A stretch of DNA of 64,000 bases from Eunapius fragilis (Eukaryota; Porifera; Demospongiae; Spongillida; Spongillidae), in contig OY811977.1 in NCBI GenBank assembly GCA_963681505.1, positions 7,828,991 to 7,892,990 of the forward strand, in the 5' to 3' direction. Positions 1 through 12,165 of this stretch are shown piece by piece. Under the pieces are notes generated by a model. It was given only the letters and a program-made list of their open reading frames with translations. It made no database searches and was not told the DNA's origin. Within the stretch, counting starts at the first letter, position 1. Every line of letters starts with the position of its first letter. A program made the position numbers and the translations under genes.

Positions 1-235
1 CAGCAATTACAATACAGCGTTACAAATATATATATACGATCAGTCATTCCATACACTTGTACTTTTGTGTGCGCAAGCGCACAATTCAACTCATTACATT
101 TCCTAACACCGCATGCATACTGTTGTTATCAGATAGTTGTTTTAGCTTTACAATATCAGTTGTCTTATGTGTTAGTGTATATGCTCATGGTGACTCTATG
201 ACATCAATTAATCAGCATTTGCAAATAGCAGATCT

Positions 236-266
<31 letters not shown>

Positions 267-1555
267 GAGGGGTTGGAGTTTGGCCATTTGGGGTTAAACC
301 CCCCCCCCCCCCCCCCCGCCCACCCGCCCAGTCTTTTAGATAATTTTATTCATCAGCAGACAATTAGGCAATTTGCATACCATAAACCCTTCCCCTCTTC
401 CTCTGCCATGCCCCCTTCGTACGTCTGCCCCTGGTCATTCCAGCCTGATACATAAACAATCTTAGTTTTTGTTATCACAAAATAAATCATATGCTACTGT
501 TCATGTGGGATATGAGCATTAACATACATGGAGGCCATACAATGTGAACATACAGTGGAGATCATGCTATTTGCCGTACTCGAAGAATTAGCATGATACA
601 CAGAAAATATGTATCGCAAAAACCGGAGCAAAATGGAATCTGTTGAGTACATATGTTTCAAAATGAGTGTTTAGAGTGTTTAGCGGATTCCACAAAATAA
701 CAGTCCTGTCTTCTTGGCATATGCACAATACATTTATGTCCTTGACGGATACCTAACTGTAATATCCATTCCCATGCAGTGAGCTTAAATAAAGATAAGC
801 CACATTCCAATGACATTGCGGTAACAAGGGTCCAGTTTAATTCTTGTCTTTTAATTGCGATGAGTTCACGTGAAACCTAATGTCTATCTTGAAACACTCG
901 TGCAGTGACAACTGGTTGTATTCCATGCATGCTAAGCAGCATCACCATGTATGACTCAAATTTATTTTATGGGTAAGAGATAATGAAAAATTAAATTTAG
1001 AGACCCGCTGTTTTGCAAATTCAAGTTTAAAGGATATAATTTCATGCTGACTTTGGTGCATTGTATTTTAGGTTTACTTTATAGCGTAGGAACAGTCCAG
1101 ATGTCTTAAGAACGCAAAGCAATCAATAAAGCTTGGCATTAGGAGATGTTTCAGAGAATTACCCTCTTCATTTTACAGGATGCTCCAATGACAATGGCCA
1201 TACAAGACAAGTTGCAACCCATTCATTTAATATAATAAATTGGTCATCATATCCAATTGTATTGGGGTGAAATTTGAGACAGTCATGAAGAAAACTGTGT
1301 ACACTTGGCATGGAATATCCCTATTTAATGCATCAACAACTGATCAGATATTTGTTTTACTCCTTCGATTAATTTAATCATGCATAAGTTCTGTTAAGTG
1401 TTACAGGTCTTTGTTTTTCAGTGTAAAAGAAAGATTCTATACACTTCATGTAGGTGCAGACCAACCAGACCACTTCTTAATTGAAAATGTTGCCCTTATT
1501 AATATGTGACATAAATAGCCCTCAAAAGTGCCAGAGCACCAACAATTAGTACTTT
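1..1555. other. gene-poor stretch with long G and C runs
   Basis: No supported gene. A run of about 29 G (near 237-265) is followed by a run of about 17 C (near 300-316). The stretch 350-440 resembles the element at 24,041-24,172 (shared 'caattaggcaat' and a C-rich end with 'cgtacgt'), so 220-440 is probably a decayed copy of that repeat. The 132-residue frame across the G/C runs is a low-complexity artefact. The rest is AT-rich with no open frame worth calling. Confidence 0.5.
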
Positions 1556-1579
1556 CTAAAGGCGTTCAAAGTTTGCCAC

Positions 1580-1912
1580 ACACATGCATGCACACACACA
1601 TACATACACACACATGAAAAATTTTGAACATATGTTTTGAACATCCAAAACCTGCACATGCATCGAATCAAAGAATGCCTCCAATGATCCTATTCCTGTA
1701 GATTGGGCATTAGGCTGATGATCACCAGGAGCACCGGCAACATCAATTTCCACACCCGCAAAACTGAAAAGTTCTTGCTTGAAAAGAGAGTGGGCTTGTA
1801 TTCTCTCAACACCAGACAGCCAAGACAAATTCTTATGTCCGGGATATGTCTGGCAGATGAGTCCAATTTTGTGCATCCAAATCCCAGGATAAGCCCATGT
1901 GTTGCCTCTCAT
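1580..1912 (-). CDS. possible orphan exon, unrecognised
   Basis: A minus-strand open frame gives a protein of ordinary composition (starting near MRGNTWAYPG) up to a CA-rich stretch at 1,575-1,615. I do not recognise a family and see no second exon. The opposite strand is also open over part of this interval (1,703-1,969), which weakens the call. It may be a decayed exon or chance. Confidence 0.15.
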
Positions 1913-2639
1913 GTTATACCCATGGGCTTATCATTAGTCGCTTACATGTATGTAACAAGCGGAGTATAAATCTTTATAATTATGTCTGTTAAAATTGTAG
2001 TTTAATTAACAATTAATTTACCATGACCGTCAAAGACTGGCTCATATTTTTGACGGTCAGCCAACAAATACAAGACGCGGCCAACCGTCAGACGGCCAGG
2101 CATATTGGCGGTCCACGATCACTGACGGTCAGCACAAAAATCGGCAATTTTTGAAGGCTGCCGGACGGCCACGGCAACACTGATCAGCACACACCACACA
2201 ACATCTTTTTTGCATCTATCATTGTCACGTGACCCATCCCCCAATTAGGTGGGATCTGACCTGTGAATATCATTACAGCTCATGCAAATTTATGTACCGC
2301 TGTGTTGTGAGGGGTGAGTGCATGATCACGGTTACGAGGTGCAGACGACACAACAAGAACAGCAAACACAAGGTACATATATAGTACATACTGGACAAAC
2401 ACAATATAAACCAGTTTAGAACCGGTGTTGCCGGGCGACCACGATATCTGTTTCGGTTCAAATATTGCACACTGGTACCATGCTTGTATATGACTAGTGG
2501 GTGATATCAATGGAATTCCATAGCCATTGTACCACGTTACCAACCATTTTGGAAAAGTGTGAGGGTAAATGTATGGTGTGATGTCATTTTAAGCTGGGGT
2601 ATGGGGTATGGTTCTTAAATGTATCATACAGCAATCACC

Positions 2640-2697
2640 TTTATGTCCATATGTAGTGGTTATGTCCATATGTAGTGGCTATGTCCATATGTAGTGG
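2640..2697. repeat. 18-bp tandem repeat, three copies
   Basis: The unit 'tatgtccatatgtagtgg' is repeated three times with one variant base. Nothing codes here. Confidence 0.7.
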
Positions 2698-3122
2698 ATG
2701 TGAGCAGGGGCTATTTGAATTAATAAAGGTCAAATCCCTCTTACGTAACTGACAGGGGCATAGGGAGTGTCCATATCAAGGTCACGCTTTTGATTTTGGG
2801 ACCATACAATCAAACAGTAAAGCATCTGAGTACACAGGCCACAATATCTTTTCGCATCATCCATTGATCTCTGACACTGAAAGTAAGGTCAACGTCTTTG
2901 AAATGTGACATTTTACAGATTTGTAAGTGGCTTGGGGGTAGCCTCGTACCCAGACCTGGGTTTATCAGTGGCGTGGGGCGGGCTCAGTTAGTACACGTAC
3001 ACAAAAGAGGAACATACTGACGATATTTGGAATCAGCGCTAGCTACCTTATCTGCACGCCCATGTAATCACATTTCATAGTTTCATCCCCCCACTGAAAA
3101 ACACCTTCCGCCGTACCTGTAG

Positions 3123-3466
3123 CAGGGCCCTACCGCTACAGTCCGGTTCTACCGTTTTAAATCGGACCTCATTTACCCTGAGGGAAAAAAAGTCTCCTGT
3201 CCAAAATTGCGTACTAAATTGCGTAATAGGATCGTGCATGCTGATATCTACCAGTTACAGAACGTACATGTAATGCGAGGAGGGAGGGACCCCGGCCCTT
3301 TCGACATACGTGTGCGCATATTGAAATTTTGTCAGCTGCATGTGTTAACGCTGAAAAATAAATTGAACTGCGTCGCAGATCTTCCGCCCTTCCCCTGCTG
3401 ATTATTTTCCTACCGGGCTTACAGTCATTACAACCGGACCACTTACTATAATGTGGCTACTGCCCC
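3123..3466. mobile_element. MITE of the AGGGCC-ended family (diverged copy)
   Basis: The left end 'cagggccctaccgctaca' and the right end '...gtggctactgcccc' are imperfect inverted repeats. The interior shares landmarks with the copies at 28,774 and 60,563: 'ggttctaccgtttt' on the left and 'ctgattat...cctaccgg...cattacaaccgga' on the right. It has no coding capacity. No clear target-site duplication is visible, so the ends are approximate. A G run (about 28 bases, 3,500-3,528) lies just outside. Confidence 0.45.
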
Positions 3467-3498
3467 GTATAGCTGTACAGGCCTGCGCCGCCCGTAAC

Positions 3499-3529
<31 letters not shown>

Positions 3530-4890
3530 GGGGCGGGGGTCATTTGTATAGCAATAGCCCATTGGGTGTTTGAGTTTACCCGCTACGTTGTGACATCGCG
3601 GACAATATTAATACGCCACGTGCTTAGTCGGGCGGGCCCTACCACCGCGTGAGAGAGAATAATTATTAGCATGGAAAAAAATGCGAACATGTTTGCAGTT
3701 TGATTCGCATGCAATTTTTAAAAATTGTATATGTTGGAATCTTGGCAAAATTCATTATCCAAGATCAGTGCAACCTTTGTGATCAGGTTGTGAAGCCAAG
3801 GAGATGCCTAAAAGGAGGTGGTATGCACAGGTGGGTCATCTTCTGCACTATTACAACACTATAAGGAACAGACATAGATGGTAAGAGACATCTTTGAACC
3901 AGACGGTGCAGCTTCATCCTCATCCACTAGAACATCTGAAGCCTCTACATGAAGATGCTGCTAAGTTACACAAGAGCATGCAAAATTATTTAATAACTCA
4001 CTCCTCTTCTTCCCTCTATGTTGTTTTGCTATGATTTCTTCATAGAGTTTGTCCCTTCCTGGTGATGCAAACACCCTCACGTTTACCAGAAACCGTACTA
4101 AAATTTCACTAAAGAAAGGAAGCCATATGATCCTTTTCTTGGCATAACTGTTTGGGTTGATTTTAACTCACCTGCCACTCTCCAAAGTGAAGATCACTTG
4201 TAACTCACCAACAGTTAAATCGGATGTATAGCATGGGAAGATTCTTGTTCACTACAAGGAGACCATGATGTTATACATGCTGTTGGAGAGAGATGCATAT
4301 CAGTACTTACCTGGAGCACATACTGACATGTTCCCTGACACATCCTTGCATATAATGGCATCCTTTTGGTTTGATCGTACGAACAGCTCTGGGTGTGGCA
4401 ATAAGCTACAGGCTGCCACCAATGACCCTTGATGCTTTGTGCAACAGCACACAGGCTTCATACTTTGCTTGCATAAGCACGTGGCTCGGATTACACATTC
4501 AGAAGAGATCCCTGGGCCTTATGTATGATTAGCATAATTTAATGATTTCATTATGAAGCCATAAACTCAATGCTGCTGCGGATTTAGTACTCACATGTAG
4601 TCGTGAAATAAAATGTAACAGGACTGTTTCTTTTTAGTTTGTTCAACACCAGGGAGTACTGAAAATGTATACATGAATAATACATATTAAAACGTACTAA
4701 TCAATGTTTGTACTCACAGTGTGGTTATTAGATTTTGGCGATTCGTGAGTGAACAGTTCGAAATCAATCGCTAAGCCATAATAATCCGGGCTGATAGTTC
4801 GGCTGCATACACATAATGACACGCAAAGGTTACGTAGCGTGCAGGTAGCCACCATGGCTAGCTGGCCATGTGCTAGCCATGTGGACCACT
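3530..4890. other. no gene seen
   Basis: AT-rich sequence without a supported open frame, splice-flanked exon or repeat. Confidence 0.4.
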
Positions 4891-4892
4891 AG

Positions 4893-5098
4893 CCATGGTG
4901 GAGGGTGAGGGAGCATGAGGTGGAGGGTGAGGGAGCATGAGGTGGAGGGTGAGGGAGCATGAGGTGGAGAGTGAGGGAAGTGAGCATGAGGTGGAGGGTG
5001 AGGGAGCATGAGGTGGAGGGTGAGGGAAGTGAGCATGAGGTGGAGGGTGAGGGAAGTGAGCATGAGGTGGAGGGTGAGGGAAGTGTGCATGAGGTGGA
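4893..5098. repeat. 22-bp minisatellite (GAGCATGAGGTGGAGGGTGAGG type)
   Basis: About nine imperfect units built around 'gcatgaggtggagggtgagg'; some carry an extra 'gaagt', alternating 22- and 28-base spacing. Several frames stay open on both strands only because of the repeat, so the apparent proteins here are not called. Confidence 0.85.
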
Positions 5099-5099
5099 G

Positions 5100-6880
5100 G
5101 TGTCAAATGAACCTGGAATAGATTGCATCTCGTCGTGCATCTCTTCGTTTCAATACCGACTAAACGCGGTGGTAGGGCCCGCCCGACTACCTTGCTCACA
5201 CGATATATTCGCAGCCGTGTTACAGCCTCTTACATGTTACAGTAAACTATATGCAATGATGTGCTGCTACGTAGGACCCTTACCTCCAAGTTCTTGCTAA
5301 CTTCCTGCGCTGCTTTTAGCTTGCCTTCATTCGCTGTGTGTGGGTATTCAACAGCTTTATCACGTGAGGGCTTACTATGTGGGCATTTAGCAGCTGCATC
5401 ACCACGCAACACCCTTGCCGCATGCACGGAATCCTCAAACGTAACGAAATGTGTATTTACGCGTAGCCGGATCCACCAGACAAGCTAGGTGACTTCGCAG
5501 CAGCTTGGACATCAAACTACCGTACCTTACCCGCGCGGCTACAATTATTTAATATAATTAGCTCCGGCCATAAAGGCATGACGTAACCAATGCAGGCAAG
5601 CTCTTTAAAATTGCACGTATGTGCACATGTGGGATCTTATAGTTTGTACACATCATGGCCTAAGACCACATTGACCACGTTCCCTGTGCCTCTCAATTTT
5701 AACCATGCTGACTTGCACACTGTAACTACTCACTACAGGTATTGAAACATACTCATCCCAGCTATTGGAACATACTCATCCCAGCAATAAATTAAAACAT
5801 AGAGCAGTGTAGAACTTGTGAAGACGTATCAAAGATTTATGATTGTTCATACAGCGTACCAGAAGAGCATGGTATACACCTCCCTCCCTCTATTTAACTT
5901 ACAGCTAATCTTCAATACGTTTTCAAAGTTCTACACTTCTCTATGTTTTAATTTATTTTTTACTGGTCAGTACATTAACATGTACAGAACAACAAATCAC
6001 ATCTGATAATTATATCAGTGAAGAAGATGGAGGAGGCCTACACCATCATCCATGCCATGTCCTATTCTACATCTAACCCTTCATGGACCCACACAGCAAA
6101 GGTTTGTTGCACATACAATAGCATAAGCCATTCTGACACAAACCCATCCCATTACTTCAGAATCTTCTCCCACTTCCTTGCTCACCCAGGCACTTCATGA
6201 GGTGTTGTGCATCATGGTCTAAGACCCCATCAACCAACACTACAAAATGAAGTACATCTTTCTTCAACAGCTGCTGAGTAGTTTATTTTTTTGTTGAACA
6301 TAGCACAGTATAAACAATGTGGCTTATGACATGAACATCTAGCAATGCCACAGTTTGTGGCTGCCTCATATGCTGAGGTCAGCAATTAAAGGCGGTCTAC
6401 CGTTGGAATCGTCTGCTTTCTGAACAATAGGTCCATCTTTGTTTGCCAAATCACCTAGAGCATCTCACACTTCATGATGACCCTGAGTGACGAGTCCACC
6501 TTTTACATGTAAGCCATACAGATGTTATTCCATTGCCTGCTGGACTGCACGTTTTGTATCATCACCAAGGAAACCAGCAATGAATCAAGCTCCACTTTTT
6601 GCACACATTCCCTTGTGTTTCTTGGTTTTAACCCTGCTGACTTGCACACTAACTATACATCATAAAATCAACATTGTTTTAATGGCAGTCACAACCATGT
6701 TTGTACATATCCTTGAAGTAGTGTAGGCTATTAGTGTCACTCCCCCTGGTCATAAAAGCCCATTCCTCCCAAGGGACCAAGAAATGAGAACAGATGCTGC
6801 TCAGATTCAGCATTTGGTCCACCAACAATTGAAAGCCTGAATCTCTTGTTTTATAACATCACATAAAGGGGCAAATGAGA
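5100..6880. other. no gene seen
   Basis: Short frames of about 60-110 residues occur but lack splice sites, family resemblance or repeat identity. A short direct repeat 'catactcatcccag' occurs near 5,750-5,785. Confidence 0.4.
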
Positions 6881-6889
6881 AATAACTAA

Positions 6890-8995
6890 TTGGAGGGGGA
6901 GGGGCCTGTTCCCCTTGCCCCCTATGCCACCATTGTTGACAAGGACAACACAACTCTTGTCCGTCTGGTGGCCAGACTCAACCTGTATGACCAGCCTCTT
7001 GAGGTCCTAAGTGTTTTTGGAGACCATCCTAACATCATTGTCATCACTGTCAGCAGTGGGACCATCCCAGACTATGTTATGGAGCAGTCATGTACAAACC
7101 TGTCCCACTGTATCATATTCAGGAGGTGTCCTGAGGTACACGCCTCCACTTCATTACTTCTCTGCCACACCCTGTCAGCCCATCACCTTTGTCATGAAGA
7201 TCTGCGAAAACAACAGTGCGGATGTCCCCAAATGCCAGAAAGCTACCATCTACATCTGTGTGCTGTTCCTCAACCCCCCACCACAGTTCTCCCCAGCTGT
7301 GATGTACGTTCTGGAGGACCAGACGACCTTCACGTCTCTGAACATCTCAGCAGCTCTCTCTGATGTTGAAGATGGCACACCACCACTCAACATCCTCACT
7401 CTCCTATATCATGCTCGCTTCACCCAACCCACTTTGACATATAATTGGTGCTGCATCTGCTGTGCACGTCACTGTCATTACCAACTAGAATTTACAACAT
7501 GTCACATACCACTGTCATCATACTGATAGTTCAACCTACACAGAGCAGGGGCCAGCTACCTATAGCTAATTTTGACCTAATTTTGAGGTGATGGACCCAC
7601 ACCACCTCAAGGGAAAAAACCACACACAGTGAGGAAAAAACCATGTTAACACTGCTCAGCCCTATAAACAGCATAATAGAACACATTAGTGCATTTTTCA
7701 GCACTTGATTCCATGCATGTGGCTGTTCTGCCTCATCTCTCAGTACCTGGCTGCCGCATTCTCGTACCTCTCTGACTTGGAGCCTGTGTGTGTTAAGACA
7801 TCACGCCGCTACCATCGACGGCTTTGGGGGGGGGGGGGGGGGGGGAGAGGGGGGGTGAGTTGCCACAACAGTAACCGTGCACACGACGCCTAGAATGCTT
7901 ACATGCACACAAAGACCATCTCTTATACAACCAGACCACATGGCCACTATGCTCATGCAAATCCAACACTCATCAACAGCTTGCCACAAGACCTCTATCA
8001 CCCCTTAACCTTGCATCAGCATACCAGCATATCAACACCCATGGTGCTGAAGTGGTGCACTCACCCTGGTACCCCATACAGTCCCACATCTGCTAGGCCT
8101 CTTTGCTCAATCTCATGCACACAGTGGACAACAATAGCTGGCACTCGTGGGATGCACGTGAGACGAAGGAGGTGTGGTCTGCTTCCTGTAGTGAAGGGGC
8201 ATGGTTAGCAAATGGGGGGGGGGGGGGGGGGGGGGGGGGGTCAGTAAGGTATCTCTATGGGAAAATTTATCTTACCATCAAGGTGTTGATTAATCCACAT
8301 ATGCTAGCTTTGGTCCTACCCTATTGCAATGAACAAGGTGAGGTTTGTTCCCAACAAGTACTTCTTCGGGAATGTGTCCCTCTGGTTCCTGGCCTGGGAC
8401 GTAACATCAGGTGAGGCTACGGTACCCAGTCCATAGATGTCACAGTGGCTGACCCCCTCACGGAGCCTTCAGTACCTCCCAGACCTCTGCCACTGTACCC
8501 GTCATCCATGTTAACAATGCTCCCATGTTGGCACCAGGAGCCAAGCTCCTCCCTATATTGGAGGACACACCCACCTCTAATAACAATGGGACAGCAGTGG
8601 CAGATATCGTGGCTGGAGTTTACATTGATGTGGATCCTGGATCTAAAGTGGGTGTGGCAGTGGTGGGGACCTCAGGTATGGGGTGTGGCAGTGGTGGTGT
8701 CCTCTGCTGGAGACTATTCCTGCCCATGTGGAACTTCAACACACTCTATGATATGGTGCAGTATTATCGCCATGAAAACCAGACCCATGACCTGACCCAT
8801 AACCTCACCCATATGATCCTCCTAACCATCTTCTATGTGGTGGTCATTGCCATCATCCTGGTGGTGGTGTTCTACTGTTATCACCAGTACTGGACTTGGC
8901 TGGCATTGGTCTGGGGACTTGGCTGTGATCCAACCAGCAACTTTCTCAGTCCTACTAAGCCTCAATTCCATACACTATATATTATCCAAACATGA
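6890..8995 (+). pseudogene. large cell-surface receptor, 3' part, copy 1 (broken)
   Basis: Pieces of a type I membrane protein with cadherin-like or bacterial-type Ig-like repeats. Visible pieces: 'LVRLVARLNLYD' (about 6,950), then in another frame a segment with 'YVLEDQTTFTSLNISAALSD' (7,305-7,365), a repeat with 'VPNKYFFGNVSLWFLAWD' (about 8,345), and a repeat with 'TAVADIVAGVYIDVDPGSK' (8,590-8,650). The last repeat runs into N-glycosylation-like 'NQTHDLTHNLTH' and a strong membrane segment 'VVVIAIILVVVFYC' (8,835-8,880). Frames change at least at about 7,100 and at about 8,455, where a G appears lost from GACCCCCTCACGGGAGCC-like sequence. A G run (7,826-7,844) and a second one (8,214-8,240) interrupt it. 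It faces the TRIM-NHL copy 1 tail to tail. Family assignment is by repeat style and membrane topology only. Confidence 0.5.
8065..8185 (-). pseudogene. isolated RhoGAP exon (RACGAP1-like), second copy
   Basis: Antisense within the receptor region, this is a near-identical copy of the exon at 10,900-11,021, encoding '[20 protein letters not shown]' and then GLYGVPG. Splice signals are kept on both sides (acceptor 'ctacag', donor 'gtgagt'). In RhoGAP domains the GLYR arginine is the catalytic finger that enters the GTPase; here the codon reads GGG (Gly) instead of CGG as in the other copy. No other RhoGAP exon lies beside it, so it is a duplicated orphan. Confidence 0.75.
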
Positions 8996-9014
8996 CATCA
9001 TCATTACATCACCA

Positions 9015-10185
9015 CTACACAGAATACTTCAATACAGTGTTAGCATCACGGTTGGCTACATATAGACTGCCAATTATAGGATCCAGAGCAACACAACAGG
9101 GATTAGTGAGATTACCAAATGTGTGGATCTTGTTTCCCTGAGGATCAAAGATGGAGAGACATTTGTCACTGTTCTCACAGACAAGGCTGTAACCTTCTTC
9201 ATCTATTGCTATTCCAGTTGGACACTTTACATCTCCATATGATCTGACATAGGTCCCCTCTGGTGTGAAGACTTTGATGGTTGTAGAACCACAGGCTGAA
9301 ACATGGATGTTCCCTTGAGGGTCCAAGGCAAGACCTTACGGATTCTTAAAACCCTGAGCACCAGAGACATTACCATTTATGGTCATTAGCCAGCTGCCAT
9401 TTTGATCCAAATCACTACCCTGTGGTTGTGATATGTCATACACATGAATACTGTTATCACTACAGGCTACATAGATGTCTCCACTGTCATGGATGGCAAT
9501 ACCTAATGGAAAACCACTACAACTGATAACTTGCTGGGGGTTACATAAGGTGCTGTAGCTAGGCCTCACATCAAGGTCATGAGGACTGCCCTGTACATGT
9601 TCACCATCCATTGTGATGAGGAGCTGGTGAGGACCAGCAGCCTGAGGGGTGAGGGTGATGGTGTAGGTACCATCTCCATGGTCCTCCACCTTTCCTGGGA
9701 CAACTGCTCCATCATGTGACTTGGGCCTCAGCTCAGCCTTCACCTGCAGACCACCATATGGGTACCTCTCTCCCTCTGAGCTCTTGGTCTCCACTTTTAC
9801 ACTATACACGTCACCTTGTCCATCCTGGCTGCTGACTTAGAAGACCATGTGCTTTGTGATTGAGATATTACATGACCAAATATGGAGAGTTCCTTCATCA
9901 GCGAATCAGTTTGTAGGGTCACATGTATGTCACTGGACTGACTGAGAGTGAAGGAGACTCCCTCCACCTTCTTCAGGGTGGCCTTCAGTTCAGTGGGTAG
10001 CAGATCTCCAAGAGCTACCACCTCATGGTCAGTGTGGGTCTGGAGGATGTGGGAGGTCATCTCAGTGTAGCGACCAATCTCATCTCGTATCTTCAATAAC
10101 TGTTCATTCTGTAGGGACAGAGCTGTTGTCTTGGAAAGTGAAATGGCCTCCATCACTGACAGCAGTGTCTTCTTCCTTGTCCACA
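9015..10185 (-). pseudogene. TRIM-NHL ubiquitin ligase, copy 1 (3' part, broken)
   Basis: Reads on the minus strand from the end of a coiled coil (KTTALSLQNEQL, about 10,130) through a linker (HVTLQTDSLMKELSIFGHV), a filamin-type repeat (VKAELRPKSHDGAVVPGKVE; 9,740-9,570) and NHL beta-propeller repeats (GIAIDEEGYSLVCE; LDPIIGSLYVANRD) to a stop near 9,015. The family acts as RING E3 ligases that bind RNA or protein through NHL propellers. RING and B-boxes are absent here. Breaks: a frame change at about 9,805, and TAA at about 9,336 where copy 2 reads TAT (…PYGLA). Relative to copy 2 about 250 bp of the propeller is missing between 'NSIHVYD' and 'DQNG'. The upstream end is joined to RACGAP1-like sequence near 10,185. 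Confidence 0.85.
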
Positions 10186-11021
10186 GGAGACAAGTACTGT
10201 CGCCAGTAGTCCCCAGAGATACCCATCAAACGTTGCATCACCTGTTCATTGGGTGAGGGGATGAGGGAGAGAATGGAGTTAGAGCTACACACAGAGGATT
10301 CTAATAGACAACCTTTGGTTGCTGCGTATGTCCTTCCACATGTCTGAAGGTTCTGGGTTTGCACAAGCAAAGCCCACAATAGTAGGCCCAAACACTTTGG
10401 CAAGGCTGGCTGTGGGCATCTTGTTAGACTCACTGTGTGATGCAACCCTGTAGACACACAAGGATGTATGAATGCATGCCTTTACATACAACAGGTGGGG
10501 TGTACTTCTGCAACAAATGAAGGATGATAAAAGCCAGTGTGTCTTTGTTAGCAGGTGGAAGTTCAGCTATGGCCTCAAGAGTAGAGGCCAGACCATTCTC
10601 TTCAGCTTCACTTTCTGTTTGTACACAGATGAATGAATGAATGCAGTAGGTTCAGTTATTTCCCTCTCCATACCAGCGGCTTGCAAGAAGGCATTATGCA
10701 TCTTGAAGGTGAGGAGAGGTTCCCTCAGACATCTCAGGAAGTCCTTGAGTACACCAGATGTCCTGCACTCCCTCCAAGAAAGAAGGGTTCCATTTGGCCT
10801 TCAGCAGATGCTCATTGAGCTCCTTGACCATCTTATCAGAGCTACAGGTGAGAGGATGGAGAGGTGATGGAGGGGCTGGTGTTGAAGTGGTACACTCACC
10901 CTGGTACCCGATACAGTCCCACATCTGCTAGGCCTCTTTGCTCAATCTCATGCACACAGTGGACAACAATAGCTGGCACTTGAGGGATGCACATGGGACA
11001 GAAGGAGGCGTGGTCTGCTTC
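10157..11021 (-). pseudogene. RACGAP1: RACGAP1-like RhoGAP domain, five collinear exons, damaged
   Basis: Five minus-strand exons read in domain order: 10,900-11,021 ([16 protein letters not shown], catalytic Arg present), 10,674-10,841 (MVKELNEHLLKAKWNPSFLE... FLRCLREPLLTFKMHNAFLQ), 10,506-10,614 (EAIAELPPANKDTLAFIILH), 10,313-10,447 (MPTASLAKVFGPTIVGFA), and 10,241 to about 10,185 (MQRLMGISGDYWRQYLSPVD). The order and the motifs LAKVFGPTIV and DTLAF match RACGAP1/MgcRacGAP, which inactivates Rho/Rac during cytokinesis. Introns are 60-130 bp with GT-AG ends. The second exon loses about 13 bases with a frame change at 'VQDI'. The join of exons four and five is off by one base (AGG TGA). The last exon runs into TRIM-NHL sequence. 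The C1 and coiled-coil parts are absent, so I read this as a decayed partial copy. Confidence 0.8.
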
Positions 11022-11216
11022 CTGTAGTGAAGGGGTGTGGTCAGTGAGTGGGAGTGGTTAGCTACTTTTAACAGATCATTGTAACCCCAAATGAAGCATA
11101 CCTCTTTAGCCAGAAGACATATACACATTTCCAGCATGCTTTTGCAGGTCACCATAACACACCCACAACATAACACACACACACCCTTCACACATATGCT
11201 CTTGACAATAACTCAC
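11022..11216. other. spacer, no gene
   Basis: Sequence between the RACGAP1-like and TRRAP-like blocks. No exon or repeat is apparent apart from a short CA-rich patch at 11,155-11,185. Confidence 0.4.
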
Positions 11217-11345
11217 CATAGTCAATGGACGATCCAGGTACTTTACAGGACCCCGCCACCCAAGTGATGGTCTTCGTACCACACACCAATGTCTTCACCA
11301 TGGTGCGACAGTCAGTGACAGATACGGGGATGACTGTACTCATGG
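11217..11345 (-). pseudogene. TRRAP: TRRAP-like exon 'D'
   Basis: Minus-strand exon encoding 'TDCRTMVKTLVCGTKTITWV' followed by GSCKVPG and a donor 'gtgagt'. It closely matches the TRRAP segment TDCRSLVKTLVCGVKTITW. TRRAP is the huge HEAT/FAT pseudokinase scaffold of SAGA/TIP60 acetyltransferase complexes. Upstream (11,335-11,357) the sequence 'actgtactcatggccaccat' recurs at 12,031-12,050, suggesting a rearrangement junction. Confidence 0.85.
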
Positions 11346-11437
11346 CCACCATAGTGAGTGGCAGATACAGATATGTGTTAGCACTTCTTGGATGGGGAGG
11401 AGTGATGCTAAGCAGACCTATATCCAACATCACTGTG

Positions 11438-11766
<329 letters not shown>

Positions 11767-11769
11767 CTG

Positions 11770-11895
11770 ATAGGGATGGGGAGGAGGTGAGGGGTTAGGG
11801 TATGATGAGGAGGTGAGGGGTTAGGGTATGAGGAGGTGAGTGGTTAGGGTATGATAAGGAGGTGAGTGGTTAGGGTATGATGAGGAGGTGAGTAG
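11770..11895. repeat. short minisatellite, GAGGTGAGGGGTTAGGGTATGAT type
   Basis: About five imperfect 23-29-bp units, sitting in the intron between TRRAP-like exons A and B. Confidence 0.8.
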
Positions 11896-11905
11896 TTAGG
11901 ATTAC

Positions 11906-11980
11906 CTGATACATAAGTACCACTATGATGGGCAGTTCAGCAAGGACTTTGAGAGATGAGGCGGCCTTTAGTAGGGCTGA
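11906..11980 (-). pseudogene. TRRAP: TRRAP-like exon 'A'
   Basis: A clean 75-base exon with acceptor 'tccttgcag' and donor 'gtaatc', encoding 25 residues including SLKVLAELPIIVVLMYQ. It matches the TRRAP sequence just ahead of exon B. A and B are collinear; see the separate finding for the displaced exon C. Confidence 0.85.
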
Positions 11981-12165
11981 CTGCAAGGAGACATAGCTGT
12001 AAACAACTCCTCCACAGATACGAGGATTACTGTACTCATGGCCACCATAGAGCAGGGTACTTGGGGGGAAAGGTAAGGAGAGGTGTGATATGAAAGTAGT
12101 GTAGGAAGGGTGGGATGAGGGGGACATTGGTGTGGTCATCAGACCCCTCCCTCTTCTTCATACCC

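Noticed and set aside
2035..2185. inverted 'tgaccgtca'/'tgacggtca' motifs suggesting a MITE
   Set aside because: One plausible end (reverse complement 'cagtgttgccgtggccg') but no convincing partner end or duplication.
3207..3401. 64-residue frame inside the first MITE
   Set aside because: The element is non-coding in all three copies and the frame is not shared.
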